From contig CAKURR010000008.1 in NCBI GenBank assembly GCA_934675735.1, positions 1 through 64,000 of the forward strand: a stretch of DNA of 64,000 bases. The letters are read 5' to 3'. Position 1 is the stretch's first letter; each line of letters opens with the position of its first letter. The translations under genes were made by a program, and so were the position numbers. Shown here one piece after another: positions 41,515 through 50,268 of this stretch. This DNA is from an uncultured Clostridia bacterium. GTDB lineage: Bacteria; Bacillota; Clostridia; Christensenellales; Aristaeellaceae. The notes under the pieces are model-generated. The model was not told the DNA's origin. It made no database searches and saw only the letters and a program-made list of their open reading frames with translations.

Positions 41515-43458
41515 GTGATTTGTCCAAACTGCGGCCGTGAACTGCCGGATACGGCGCGCGTGTGCCCTGCCTGCAATGCCGTGCAGCGCGCATACAGGCG
41601 CAAGCGCGCCGAGGCCGACGTGGAAACGACGGCGTCGCGCGCGCATGTCGCCCGTCGGGTGACGCCCCGGGCAGACGCGCAGCATAAAAGAGAACAGACG
41701 CAGAACGTCGGCACCGTGTCCACCCCCAGACGCGTTCCCGCGGACGGCGGCAGGCCGACGGGGAAGAGCGGCGCGGGGAGCCGCGTGCCCATCGGTCTGG
41801 AAAAGCAGAAAGCCTATGAACAGGCCAAGGTGCGCCACGTCCGCCACGCGCCGGATAATCTGCGGCGCAAAATCGACGCGCGCCCCGAGAATCTGAATCC
41901 GCCGATTTATCAGCGCTCGCACAAGCGGCTGCTCCGCGTGCTGACGGTGATTCTGCTGCTGATGCTCTTCGTCGGCTCTGCGGGCGGCTACATGCTCTTT
42001 AAGACCGAAAGCGGCCAGCAGCTGATGGCACAGTGGGGCTGGAGCATCGCCCGAACGGATGCTTATGTCACGCTGGGCAAGGAGCTGCTGGATCAGGCGT
42101 ATTATACCCGCGCGATACAGACCCTGCAAATCGCCATCGACCGCGAACCGGAAAACGTGGATGCGCTCATCCTCATGGCTCAGGCGTATACCGAGCTTGA
42201 CCGAATCGACGAGGCCAAAGCGATTTACGAATCGCTCATCAACGACATTGCGCCCGCGCATCCGAGCGCGTATCGCAACCTCATCAAGATTTATCAGGAC
42301 GAGGGCTATAACGCCGAGGCGCTGGCGCTGATGAAGCAGGCGGCGGAAAAGGCGAACAGCACGCAGGAATTTGACGTGATGCTGCGCGAATACACGCCGA
42401 CCGCGCCGACGCTTTCCAAGGCGGCGGGCCGCTATACCGAAGAAATCGACGTGACGATCACCATTCCGGATGGCGAAACGGTGTATTATTCCACCGACGG
42501 CACCGATCCGTCCGAATCCGGTCTGGTGTACACGGCGGGCACGACACTGCATGTGGCCGAAGGAAAAATGACCATCAAGGCCATTGGTTTTACGGAAAAC
42601 GGCACGCCGAGCGAACAAGTTTCGGCGGATTACACCATCATCATCCCGACGCCGGCCGCGCCGAAATCCAACTACGCCTCCGGCAAGTATAAAAAAGCGC
42701 CGAAGGTCAGCCTGCGTGCGGGCGACGAAAGCGACAAAAACGCGTCGCCGATTGTCGCGATTTATTACACCCTTGACGGGCGGCAGGCCACGACGGAATC
42801 GACGTTGTACACCGAGCCGATTCAGCTGCCGACGGGCAAGAGCACGCTGCGCGCCATCGCGGTGGCGGCCAACGGCAAAATCAGCTACGAAATGAACGTG
42901 ACCTACGACGTGGAGGGCAACCTGAAAAAGATGTTCACGTCGGATGACACGTTTAAGAATCTGACGCTCTACAAGACAACTTACAACACCTTCACCAAGG
43001 CGTGGGGCACGCCGATAAGCTATGAGGTTCTGCCCGAAGCCGAGTGGTACAGCCCCGATATGGAGAGCTATGAAGCGGTCTATGACTGGGGAACGGCGCG
43101 TTTCTGCATCAAAAAGGCGGGCAGCGCGCCCGTGCTCTACGCGCTGGATACGACAAACAGCAAGATGACCGCGCCGCGCACAACCAAGGTTGGCATGAGC
43201 AGCGACGAGGTGCTCGGCAAGTTCCGCGATTTGGGCCAGGCCGCGCTGGATAAAGAGGGCAACCGCCTGCTGTATAACTATAACTCCGCCAATACGCAGT
43301 TCGGCACGTACCGCAGCAACGGCGACGGCACCTATGTCATCCATTATTATGACCCTGTGGACGACAAGGCGACGATTTTCGTCGAGCTTTCCTATTATCT
43401 GGATGCGAGCGGAAACGTAGCGCGCATCGTTTGGCAGCGTTATCTGGCCGAAACGTGA
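41515..43458 (+). CDS. Zinc-ribbon, single-pass membrane TPR protein with chitobiase C-terminal-type domains
   Basis: 647 residues. An N-terminal zinc ribbon CPNCGRELPDTARVCPAC (3-20) is followed by a basic disordered stretch and one membrane helix (about 143-163). Outside lie TPR repeats (about 175-290; RAIQTLQIAIDREPENVDAL) and two CHB_HEX_C-like modules (about 300-385 and 395-470: VYYSTDGTDPSESG and IYYTLDGRQATTES). A unique C-terminal domain ends the protein. The start is GTG at 41515 after AAAGGAGG. It probably links the cytoplasm to the wall; the exact role is unknown. Confidence 0.8.
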   Translation: MICPNCGRELPDTARVCPACNAVQRAYRRKRAEADVETTASRAHVARRVTPRADAQHKREQTQNVGTVSTPRRVPADGGRPTGKSGAGSRVPIGLEKQKAYEQAKVRHVRHAPDNLRRKIDARPENLNPPIYQRSHKRLLRVLTVILLLMLFVGSAGGYMLFKTESGQQLMAQWGWSIARTDAYVTLGKELLDQAYYTRAIQTLQIAIDREPENVDALILMAQAYTELDRIDEAKAIYESLINDIAPAHPSAYRNLIKIYQDEGYNAEALALMKQAAEKANSTQEFDVMLREYTPTAPTLSKAAGRYTEEIDVTITIPDGETVYYSTDGTDPSESGLVYTAGTTLHVAEGKMTIKAIGFTENGTPSEQVSADYTIIIPTPAAPKSNYASGKYKKAPKVSLRAGDESDKNASPIVAIYYTLDGRQATTESTLYTEPIQLPTGKSTLRAIAVAANGKISYEMNVTYDVEGNLKKMFTSDDTFKNLTLYKTTYNTFTKAWGTPISYEVLPEAEWYSPDMESYEAVYDWGTARFCIKKAGSAPVLYALDTTNSKMTAPRTTKVGMSSDEVLGKFRDLGQAALDKEGNRLLYNYNSANTQFGTYRSNGDGTYVIHYYDPVDDKATIFVELSYYLDASGNVARIVWQRYLAET

Positions 43459-43465
43459 TTTTTGC

Positions 43466-43494
43466 TTGACAAGACGACGTTTTTTTCCTATAAT
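43466..43494 (+). promoter_or_regulatory. Consensus SigA promoter of the metG leader
   Basis: TTGACA (43466-43471), exact 17-base spacer, TATAAT (43489-43494), beginning 7 bases after the previous stop codon. Confidence 0.88.
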
Positions 43495-43499
43495 AAACA

Positions 43500-43593
43500 G
43501 GTAATGCCGCAATGCGATTGCGATGGTGCGGCCACCTGTCAAGGGTTGATTGCATAAGCAATCGCTCCCCGCGCATGCGGGGAGCGTTTTTTT
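43500..43593 (+). promoter_or_regulatory. Structured attenuator leader of metG, class unknown
   Basis: About 95 bases between the promoter and the ribosome binding site. Possible hairpins: GCCGCA/TGCGGC (43505-43531), an alternative GGTG/CACC hairpin that overlaps it, and GATTGC/GCAATC. The end is a strong terminator CGCTCCCCGC-GCAT-GCGGGGAGCG plus T7 (43563-43593), only two bases before AAGGAG. The layout is that of transcription attenuation. No T-box core, SAM-box or other riboswitch consensus was recognised. Confidence 0.7.
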
Positions 43594-43608
43594 GAAGGAG
43601 AGATGAGG

Positions 43609-45612
43609 ATGAGCGAGAAACCTACGTTCTACATCACAACGCCGATTTATTATCCGAGCGATAATCTGCATATCGGCCACAGCTATTGTTCCACGGCGGC
43701 GGACACGATGGCCCGCTTCAAGAAGATGACGGGTTACGACGTGTTCTTCCTGACCGGCACGGATGAGCATGGCCAGAAAATCGAGCGCAAGGCGCGCGAG
43801 GCGGGCGTAACGCCGAAGGCCTATGTCGATCATATCGTGGACGGCGTGAAGAAGCTCTGGAAGCTGATGGATGTCGATTATACCGATTTCATCCGCACGA
43901 CGGACGAGCGCCACGTGAAATCCGTGCAGAAGATTTTCCGCAAGCTCTACGACCAGGGCGATATCTATAAGAGCGAATACGAGGGCTGGTACTGCACGCC
44001 CTGCGAGTCGTTCTGGACGGAGCTTCAACTCAAAGACGGCTGCTGCCCCGACTGCGGCCGTCCGGTTGAAAAGACGCGCGAGGAGAGCTATTTCTTCCGC
44101 CTGTCCAAGTATCAGGATTGGCTGATTGATTATATCAAGACCCATCCGGAGTTCATCCAGCCGCCGACGCGCACGGCCGAGATGCTCAACAACTTCCTGA
44201 TTCCGGGCCTTCAGGATTTGTGCGTCTCCCGCACGTCCCTCAAGTGGGGCATTCCGGTCGATTTTGACCCGAAGCACACCGTCTACGTGTGGGTCGATGC
44301 GCTGACCAACTATATCAACGCTCTGGGCTACGGCTCGGAGGATGATTCGCTGTTTAAGAAGTATTGGCCGGCGGATATCCACCTGGTCGGCAAGGAAATC
44401 GTGCGTTTCCACACGATTATCTGGCCGATTATGCTGCACGCGCTCGGCTTGCCCCTGCCCAAGCAGGTGTTCGGCCACGGTTGGCTGGTCATGGGCGGCG
44501 GCAAGATGAGCAAGTCCAAGGGCAACGTCGTCGATCCGGTGAAGCTCTGCGAGCGTTATTCCTCCGACGCGGTGCGCTATTTCCTCATGCGCGAAATGCC
44601 CTTCGGCGCGGACGGCGAGTTCTCCAACGAGGCGCTGATTAAGCGCATCAACGCCGATTTGGCCAACGATTTGGGTAATCTCGTCAGCCGCAGCGTCGCG
44701 ATGATTGAGAAGTATTTTGACGGCGTTGTGCCCGCTCCGGCGGAATACAACGAGCTGGACAAAAAGCTGATTGAGCAGGCGCAGAACCTATGGATGAGCG
44801 TGGAGAAGAGCATGAACGCGCTGCAATTCAGCAATGCGCTTGCGGAAATCTGGAAGCTCATCGGCGAGTGCAACCGCTATATCGATTTGACCATGCCGTG
44901 GGTGCTCGCCAAGAACGAGGCGGACAGGCCGCGTCTGGGCACGGTGCTCTATGTGCTCAATGAGTGCGCGCGCATTGTCGCCGTGTTGATTGAGCCGACC
45001 ATGCCGCGCACGCCGGAACGCATTTTTGAGCAGATTGGCGTGACCGACGACGCACTTAAGACGTGGGATTCCATCAAGGTGTTTGGCGGCGCCGTGCCGG
45101 GCAGCAAGGTGCACAAGGGCGAAGCGCTCTTCCCGCGCATTGATGTCGCCAAGGAGCTGGAGCTGCTGGAGGCCGAAAAGCAGGCCGCGCTCGAGCATGC
45201 CAAGGAAATTGCCGCCAAGGACGCGAAGCAGGAGGAGCTGCCCGCGCCGACCGACGAGGAAAAGACCGTCTTCACCCAGCGCGATTTGATTCAGTTTGAA
45301 GATTTTGAAAAGATTCAGCTGGTCGTCGCGAAGGTGCTTAAGTGCGAAAAGGTGCCGAAGGCCGACAAGCTGCTCATGTCCACACTCAAGGTGGGCGACA
45401 CCGAGCGCGTCGTCGTGTCCGGCATCGCCAAGTTCTATACGCCGGAAGAGATGGTGGGCAAGAAGGTTGTGCTGCTGGCGAACCTCGCGCCGCGCAAGAT
45501 TCGCGGCGTGGAGTCCCACGGCATGCTGCTGTGCGCCGCCAATGCGGATGACAGCAAGCTCAGCCTGCTGACCGTCGATTCCGATATGGAGGACGGCTGC
45601 GAAATCGGCTGA
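43609..45612 (+). CDS. metG: Methionyl-tRNA synthetase with C-terminal tRNA-binding domain
   Basis: 667 residues. It charges tRNA-Met. The HIGH motif is HIGH at 21-24 and the second signature is KMSKS at 299-303. One zinc knuckle, CTPCESFWTE..CCPDCG, is present. The C-terminal EMAP/Trbp111-like domain (about 565-667; DFEKIQLVVAKVLKCEKVPK) gives dimerisation and tRNA binding. ATG 43609 is 8 bases from AAGGAG; an in-frame ATG at 43603 is too close. tatD follows, a usual partner. Confidence 0.97.
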   Translation: MSEKPTFYITTPIYYPSDNLHIGHSYCSTAADTMARFKKMTGYDVFFLTGTDEHGQKIERKAREAGVTPKAYVDHIVDGVKKLWKLMDVDYTDFIRTTDERHVKSVQKIFRKLYDQGDIYKSEYEGWYCTPCESFWTELQLKDGCCPDCGRPVEKTREESYFFRLSKYQDWLIDYIKTHPEFIQPPTRTAEMLNNFLIPGLQDLCVSRTSLKWGIPVDFDPKHTVYVWVDALTNYINALGYGSEDDSLFKKYWPADIHLVGKEIVRFHTIIWPIMLHALGLPLPKQVFGHGWLVMGGGKMSKSKGNVVDPVKLCERYSSDAVRYFLMREMPFGADGEFSNEALIKRINADLANDLGNLVSRSVAMIEKYFDGVVPAPAEYNELDKKLIEQAQNLWMSVEKSMNALQFSNALAEIWKLIGECNRYIDLTMPWVLAKNEADRPRLGTVLYVLNECARIVAVLIEPTMPRTPERIFEQIGVTDDALKTWDSIKVFGGAVPGSKVHKGEALFPRIDVAKELELLEAEKQAALEHAKEIAAKDAKQEELPAPTDEEKTVFTQRDLIQFEDFEKIQLVVAKVLKCEKVPKADKLLMSTLKVGDTERVVVSGIAKFYTPEEMVGKKVVLLANLAPRKIRGVESHGMLLCAANADDSKLSLLTVDSDMEDGCEIG

Positions 45613-45626
45613 TTATCACAAGAAAA

Positions 45627-45658
45627 ACGCGTCGGCTCGGTGAGTCGGCGCGTCTTTT
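45627..45658 (+). terminator. Weak hairpin between metG and tatD
   Basis: ACGCG pairs with CGCGT, followed by CTTTTGA. It may reduce but not block readthrough to tatD. Confidence 0.4.
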
Positions 45659-45675
45659 GAAACGGAGAAAAAACG

Positions 45676-46464
45676 ATGGCAGAAAACGAATTGACGGGCT
45701 TGTTTGACACCCATGCCCATCCGACGGACGAGCGCTTTGACGAAGACAGGGCGGAAGTCCTTGCGCGCATGCGGCAGGTGGGCATGCTCTGCATGTGCGT
45801 CGGCGCGGATATGGCGTCGAGCGCGCAGAGCGTGGCGCTGGCTAACGAAAACGACAACATCTATGCGGCGGTCGGCGTGCATCCGCATGACGCGAAAAAC
45901 TTCACCGAAGCGGATATCCCGCAGCTGATCCGTTGGCTCACGCAGGAAAAAAAGGTCAAGGCGCTGGGGGAAATCGGGCTGGATTATTTTTACGACCTCT
46001 CGCCGAGAGACGTGCAGAAAGCTGTGTTCGAGCGCCAGCTCGATTTGGCTTACGAGCTGCATGCGCCGGTAATTCTGCATATCCGCGACGCGCACGGCGA
46101 TACCATCGAGATTCTGCGCGCGCATAAAGAGCGGCTGCCGCACTGTGTCATTCATTGCTGTTCGGCCAGCTGGGAGAGCGCGAAAATCTATCTGTCGCTC
46201 GGATGCATGATTTCCTTCGCGGGGCCGGTGACATTCAAAAAGTCGGTGAATTTGCAAGAAGTGGCGAAAAACGTGCCGATCGATCGCCTGATGATTGAGA
46301 CGGACAGCCCGTATCTCGCGCCCGAACCCGTTCGCGGCCGCCGCAACGAGCCGCTGAACGTGGGGCATATCTGCCGCCTGATTGCCAAATTGAGAGATAT
46401 GGACGCGCAGCAGCTCTGCGATATCACGCGGAAAAACGGCAAGCGCTTTTACGGAATCGAATAA
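45676..46464 (+). CDS. tatD: TatD family metal-dependent hydrolase
   Basis: 262 residues. TIM-barrel nuclease family with metal ligands in FDTHAHPTD, GEIGLDYFYD, ILHIRDAH and METDSPYL-like (here IETDSPYLAP). YAAVGVHPHDAKN is typical. TatD proteins are 3'-5' DNases/RNases or D-aminoacyl-related hydrolases. It lies next to metG as in most Firmicutes. The product ends in NGKRFYGIE. Confidence 0.95.
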   Translation: MAENELTGLFDTHAHPTDERFDEDRAEVLARMRQVGMLCMCVGADMASSAQSVALANENDNIYAAVGVHPHDAKNFTEADIPQLIRWLTQEKKVKALGEIGLDYFYDLSPRDVQKAVFERQLDLAYELHAPVILHIRDAHGDTIEILRAHKERLPHCVIHCCSASWESAKIYLSLGCMISFAGPVTFKKSVNLQEVAKNVPIDRLMIETDSPYLAPEPVRGRRNEPLNVGHICRLIAKLRDMDAQQLCDITRKNGKRFYGIE

Positions 46465-46491
46465 AGCGAAAAGACGCGAATATGATAAAAG

Positions 46492-46526
46492 ACCCGCAGC
46501 GGACGCGAAGGCCCGCTGCGGGTTTT
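46492..46526 (+). terminator. Terminator after tatD, adjacent to the group II intron
   Basis: ACCCGCAGCGG pairs with CCGCTGCGGGT (46513-46523) followed by TTTATGTAT. The intron starts 9 bases after the stem. Confidence 0.85.
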
Positions 46527-46532
46527 ATGTAT

Positions 46533-48446
46533 GTGCGCCCGGCGGCGCACGTTTCTAGAGGGTGAAAGACCCGAATCCGCCCGGTAGCGGGAAGGAGATA
46601 GCCGAAGGCAAGGGTGTCCGTCGTGAGGCGGAATCTGAAGGAAGCCGGATGTGGGAACAGACTAACCACGGGCAAACCTCTGGCCTGACGAACAGAAACC
46701 GCATAGAAGGCTATATGCGAGGGTAAGGCTGCATATCAAGTCGAAGCCCAATAGCTACACGGAATCGCATGTGGTAAATGCGGCAGGTAGATGGAGGGAA
46801 AGAAACGTGTGGTACCCGGGGAGGTCTGCGCGGAACGCACCGAAAGGCGTAACCGCAGCTGCAAGGCTGCGCTGAACGCGCAGAAGTCAGCTGAAGCCAT
46901 AGTACCTTGGGGGGAAAAAAAACTCAAGGGAAGGGCGGAACCAATACAAGCCGGAGTAACCGAGGGAAGGAGGACGGCATGAAGAACGCAGAAAACGTCC
47001 GAAGCTGCCTGCAAAGAGATAGAACGGAATGCGAAGGGTATGCAGGAGCGCAGAGTGCCGTTCAGCCGGGGACCGAAGAAACGGCAGGCAGAAGCCAGAA
47101 ACTGCTTGAAGCAATCCTGTATAGAGATAACCTGAACAGGGCTTACAAGCGGGTAAAGGCAAACAAGGGAGCGCCGGGAGTGGACGGAATGACCGTAGAA
47201 GAAGCGCTCCCATGGCTCAAGGAACACGGCAAAGAAATGACCGAAGCAATCCGAAGCGGAAAGTACAAGCCAACGCCGGTGAGACGGAAGGAGATTCCGA
47301 AGCCGGATGGAGGAGTACGCAAGCTGGGGATTCCCACGGTCAAAGACCGGATTGTGCAACAGGCAATCGCTCAGCAGCTCATGCCACTGTATGAACCGAA
47401 GTTTTCGGAAGGGAGCTATGGCTACCGGCCAGGAAGAAGTGCGCAGGATGCCATCTTCAAGATTCGGGGATATGCGGATGAAGGGTATGAATGGGCAGTA
47501 CAGCTCGATTTGAGCAAGTACTTCGATACGCTGAACCATGAAAAGCTGCTGAACCTTCTGCGGGAAACCATAAAAGATGAACGGGTCATTCAGCTGATCA
47601 AGAAATTCCTGAAAAGCGGAGTGATGGAAAACGGCGTAAAGATTGCCACGACGGAAGGAAGCCCGCAGGGCGGCCCGCTGTCACCTTTATTGGCAAACGT
47701 GTACCTGAATGAGTTTGACTGGGAATACGAAAGACGCGGCGTGCCGGTGATTCGGTATGCGGACGACATTGTATTGCTGTGCAAAAGTCAGAGAGCGGCG
47801 GAAAGGCTGCTGGAAAGCAGCATCCGCTATCTGGAAGGGAAGCTGAAACTGAGGGTGAACCGGGACAAAAGCCATATCGCCAAGGTGAATGCGACGAAGA
47901 ACTTCAAGTTTCTGGGTTTCGCATACGGCAAGGGAAAGGATGGGCTGTTCATTCGTGCCCATCCCAAAGCCCTGCTGAAAGTGAAGAACAGGCTGCGCGC
48001 AATCACGAAGCGAAACCGTGGAGTCAATGTCCGAAAGGTCATGCAGGAAACAAAGGTCTACATGACAGGATGGCTGAACTACTACGGGATAGCGTCCCTA
48101 AAGACGAAAATGCGGGAATGGGACGAATGGCTGCGGCACCGAATCCGTGCATACATCTGGAAGCAATGGAAGAAACCGAAGACCAAATTGAGAAACCTTG
48201 TGAAGCTAGGCGTGCCGGAATACTACGCACATATGGCTGCCAACAGCCGCAGAGGATATTGGTTTACGGCGAACACGGGAGCCGTGACAAGAGGCATAAC
48301 AAATGAAAGACTCATACGCGCGGGATTCTTTGAACTCTCCCCGGCGTATGAGTCGATTCAGACTGCTTGTATTGGACGCGCCGTGTACCGAGCGGTACGC
48401 ACGGTGCGGTGAGAGGACGGGGGTTAATCACCCCCTCCTACTCGAT
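46533..48446 (+). mobile_element. Group II intron, complete, with encoded maturase
   Basis: The 5' end is GTGCG at 46533, followed by the domain I sequence that contains TTCTAGAGGGTGAAAGACCC. The maturase frame lies in domain IV. The 3' end has domain V (about 48376-48410; GTACCGAGCGGTACGCACGG), a GTGAGAGG linker, and domain VI (GGGGG/CCCCC hairpin with CCTACTCGAT at the end, 48446). It sits between convergent tatD and mntP, 9 bases after a terminator stem. Insertion after terminators is known for group IIC introns; the subclass was not proven. Base composition is less GC-rich than the neighbours. Confidence 0.92.
46979..48412 (+). CDS. ltrA: Group II intron reverse transcriptase/maturase
   Basis: 477 residues. 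Reverse transcriptase blocks include KPDGGVRKLGIPTVKDRIVQ, GSYGYRPGRSAQDA, VQLDLSKYFDTLNHEKLL, TEGSPQGGPLSPLLANVYLN and the catalytic RYADDIVLL. The maturase X domain follows (MTGWLNYYGIASLKTKM, WKQWKKPKTKLRNLVKLGV). No HNH endonuclease domain is present. ATG 46979 has GGAAGGAGG upstream. The last 16 or so codons overlap domain V of the intron, which constrains both. It promotes splicing and retrohoming. Confidence 0.96.
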   Translation: MKNAENVRSCLQRDRTECEGYAGAQSAVQPGTEETAGRSQKLLEAILYRDNLNRAYKRVKANKGAPGVDGMTVEEALPWLKEHGKEMTEAIRSGKYKPTPVRRKEIPKPDGGVRKLGIPTVKDRIVQQAIAQQLMPLYEPKFSEGSYGYRPGRSAQDAIFKIRGYADEGYEWAVQLDLSKYFDTLNHEKLLNLLRETIKDERVIQLIKKFLKSGVMENGVKIATTEGSPQGGPLSPLLANVYLNEFDWEYERRGVPVIRYADDIVLLCKSQRAAERLLESSIRYLEGKLKLRVNRDKSHIAKVNATKNFKFLGFAYGKGKDGLFIRAHPKALLKVKNRLRAITKRNRGVNVRKVMQETKVYMTGWLNYYGIASLKTKMREWDEWLRHRIRAYIWKQWKKPKTKLRNLVKLGVPEYYAHMAANSRRGYWFTANTGAVTRGITNERLIRAGFFELSPAYESIQTACIGRAVYRAVRTVR

Positions 48447-48454
48447 TGGAAAAA

Positions 48455-49015
48455 TTACGCAATCAGATGCTCGATGACGATTTTCAGCCCCATCGCAATC
48501 AGCACAACGCCGCCGAAAAACTCCGCGCGGGCCTTGTATTTGTCGCCGAAAATGCTGCCGACCTTCACGCCGACCACGCTGCAAACGAACGTCGTCAGGC
48601 CGATAAACAGCACGGCGGGCACAATGTTAACCTGAAGAAACGCAAACGAAACGCCGACGGCCAGCGCGTCGATGCTGGTCGCAATGGCCAGCGGCAGCAT
48701 GGAGCGCCAAGAGAAATCCGCCGTGACTTCTTCTTCCTCTTCCTTGCTGCGCGACTCGCGAATCATGTTGAAGCCGATGAGCGCAAGCAGCACAAAAGCG
48801 ATGTAGGGTGCGACGGACGTAACCAGCGTCTCAAACTGCGCGCCGAGCAGATAGCCCACGCTCGGCATGATGGCCTGAAACGCGCCGAAATAGAGACCGC
48901 AGATCAGCATGTGCCTGACCTTGCATTTGCCGACGGAAAGCCCTTTGCAAATGGACACGGCGAAAGCATCCATCGACAGGCCGACGGCGATGACGAACAA
49001 TTCCCAAAGACTCAT
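48455..49015 (-). CDS. mntP: Manganese efflux pump MntP
   Basis: 186 residues with six hydrophobic helices. The two internal repeats each carry the conserved small-Asp motif: ELFVIAVGLSMDAFAVSICK near the start and AIATSIDALAVGVSFAFL in the second half. It exports Mn(II). The ATG at 49013-49015 has GGGGAGG upstream. The stop lies 9 bases from the end of the intron. Control by a manganese riboswitch directly upstream supports the assignment. Confidence 0.95.
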   Translation of the reverse strand: MSLWELFVIAVGLSMDAFAVSICKGLSVGKCKVRHMLICGLYFGAFQAIMPSVGYLLGAQFETLVTSVAPYIAFVLLALIGFNMIRESRSKEEEEEVTADFSWRSMLPLAIATSIDALAVGVSFAFLQVNIVPAVLFIGLTTFVCSVVGVKVGSIFGDKYKARAEFFGGVVLIAMGLKIVIEHLIA

Positions 49016-49054
49016 GACGTTTTTTTCCTCCCCGATTGACGCGCGGCAGGGAAC

Positions 49055-49190
49055 AAAAAAAGACCAACCTGCCGCAAGGTAGAAAGATGCGCAGATTAGT
49101 CTCGTCATTTCATATAAAGCCAGAGGCGGACGACCCCAGTATGTTGGCCTTATCACGTTCGGACGCCGAACGCCGACTACTCCCTAATGT
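49055..49190 (-). promoter_or_regulatory. yybP-ykoY manganese riboswitch of mntP
   Basis: Minus strand: P1 pairs ATTAG (49184-49188) with CTAAT (49095-49099). Conserved loop sequences GGGAGTAGTC near the 5' end and GACGAGACT near the 3' end match the yybP-ykoY class. The 3' P1 strand can instead pair within a terminator (AGACTAA with TTGGTCT, then T7, ending 49055). Mn binding would hold P1, prevent the terminator and switch mntP on. The class is inferred from motifs, architecture and the downstream gene. Confidence 0.85.
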
Positions 49191-49196
49191 CCCATT

Positions 49197-49225
49197 ATTA
49201 TAAGGGATATGCAAAAAAAAGTCAA
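49197..49225 (-). promoter_or_regulatory. SigA promoter of the riboswitch-mntP transcript
   Basis: Minus strand TTGACT (49220-49225), 17-base spacer, TATAAT (49197-49202). Confidence 0.85.
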
Positions 49226-49281
49226 GCGATATCAAAAAAGAAAAGCATGCTTCCGAGACGAAAGCATGCCGAAGGGAAGCG

Positions 49282-50268
49282 TCAGCGTTCCTCGCGGAAA
49301 TACGCAAGGCCGAGACTGGCGGGCGGCTGATTCTCGCGCTTTTTGCGCAGCGACGTGACGACCAGCACGACAATGGTCACCAGATAGGGCACCATCTGGA
49401 TGAGGTCGGTCACATAGCCGGGCACGGAGATGTGCAGCAGCGTCGGCAGGAACTGATACAGCCAGTAAAGCAGGCCAAACAGATACGAGCCCCAGATGGC
49501 GTTGAGCGGCTTCCACGTCGTGAAGATGACCAGCGCGACGGCCAGCCAGCCCAGCGCTTCAATCTGCGTGGTGGTCGCCCAAATGCCCTGATTGTAATCG
49601 AGCACGTAATACAGGCCGCCCAGACCGGAAATGCCCGCGCCCAGGCAGGTGGCCAGATATTTGTACCGCGTGACGTTAATGCCGGCGGCGTCTGCCGTCG
49701 CGGGATTTTCGCCGATGGCGCGCAGATTCAGGCCGACGCGCGTGTGATTCAAAATCTGGTGCAGAATGACGGCCAGAATGATGGCGGCGTACACCATGAA
49801 ACCGTAGTTGAACACAGTCTGACCGATGATGCCCAGATTCGGGAGCACGGGCAGTTTGGTCTGAAAGGTCTTGTAGACCATGCTCTGCGTCGCCGTGCGG
49901 CCGTTGAGAATATACACGCCGAAGAAGTTGGCCACGCCCATGCCGAACGTGGTCAGCGCAAGGCCGGTCACGTTTTGATTGGCGCGCAGGCTGATGGTCA
50001 GGAAACTGTAAATCAGGCCGCCGAGCATCGACGCGACGAACGCGCAGAGGAGCGAAATCACCATGCAGAGCGCCATATTCGGGTTGGCCGCGCTGTTTTC
50101 ATACATATAGGCGCTCGCGAAACCCGCAAAGCCGCCCAGATACATGATGCCGGGCACGCCGAGGTTCAGGTTGCCGCTCTTTTCGGTGACAATCTCGCCC
50201 ATCGCGCCGTACATGATGATGGTGCCGAAGGGGATGGCGCGCATAATCCATGCGATAAGCGTATCCAT
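49282..50268 (-). CDS. Nucleoside ABC transporter permease (NupQ-like)
   Basis: 328 residues, about nine hydrophobic helices. Features of the BMP-family permease: IMYGAMGEIVTEKSGNLNLG near the start and RAIGENPATADAAGINVTRY, the coupling segment facing the ATPase. It is the second permease of the importer. ATG at 50266-50268 overlaps the stop of the first permease by one base and has GGAGGT six bases upstream. It ends the operon. Confidence 0.92.
   Translation of the reverse strand: MDTLIAWIMRAIPFGTIIMYGAMGEIVTEKSGNLNLGVPGIMYLGGFAGFASAYMYENSAANPNMALCMVISLLCAFVASMLGGLIYSFLTISLRANQNVTGLALTTFGMGVANFFGVYILNGRTATQSMVYKTFQTKLPVLPNLGIIGQTVFNYGFMVYAAIILAVILHQILNHTRVGLNLRAIGENPATADAAGINVTRYKYLATCLGAGISGLGGLYYVLDYNQGIWATTTQIEALGWLAVALVIFTTWKPLNAIWGSYLFGLLYWLYQFLPTLLHISVPGYVTDLIQMVPYLVTIVVLVVTSLRKKRENQPPASLGLAYFREER

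Noticed and set aside
40606..44478. Open minus-strand frame of about 1,290 codons opposite the TPR, HEAT-like, zinc-ribbon and metG genes
   Set aside because: It spans several real genes and a promoter/terminator region, has no recognisable domain and no ribosome site.
48446..49039. Plus-strand frame of 197 codons opposite mntP
   Set aside because: It is antisense to a six-helix conserved efflux pump with its own riboswitch and shows no family features.
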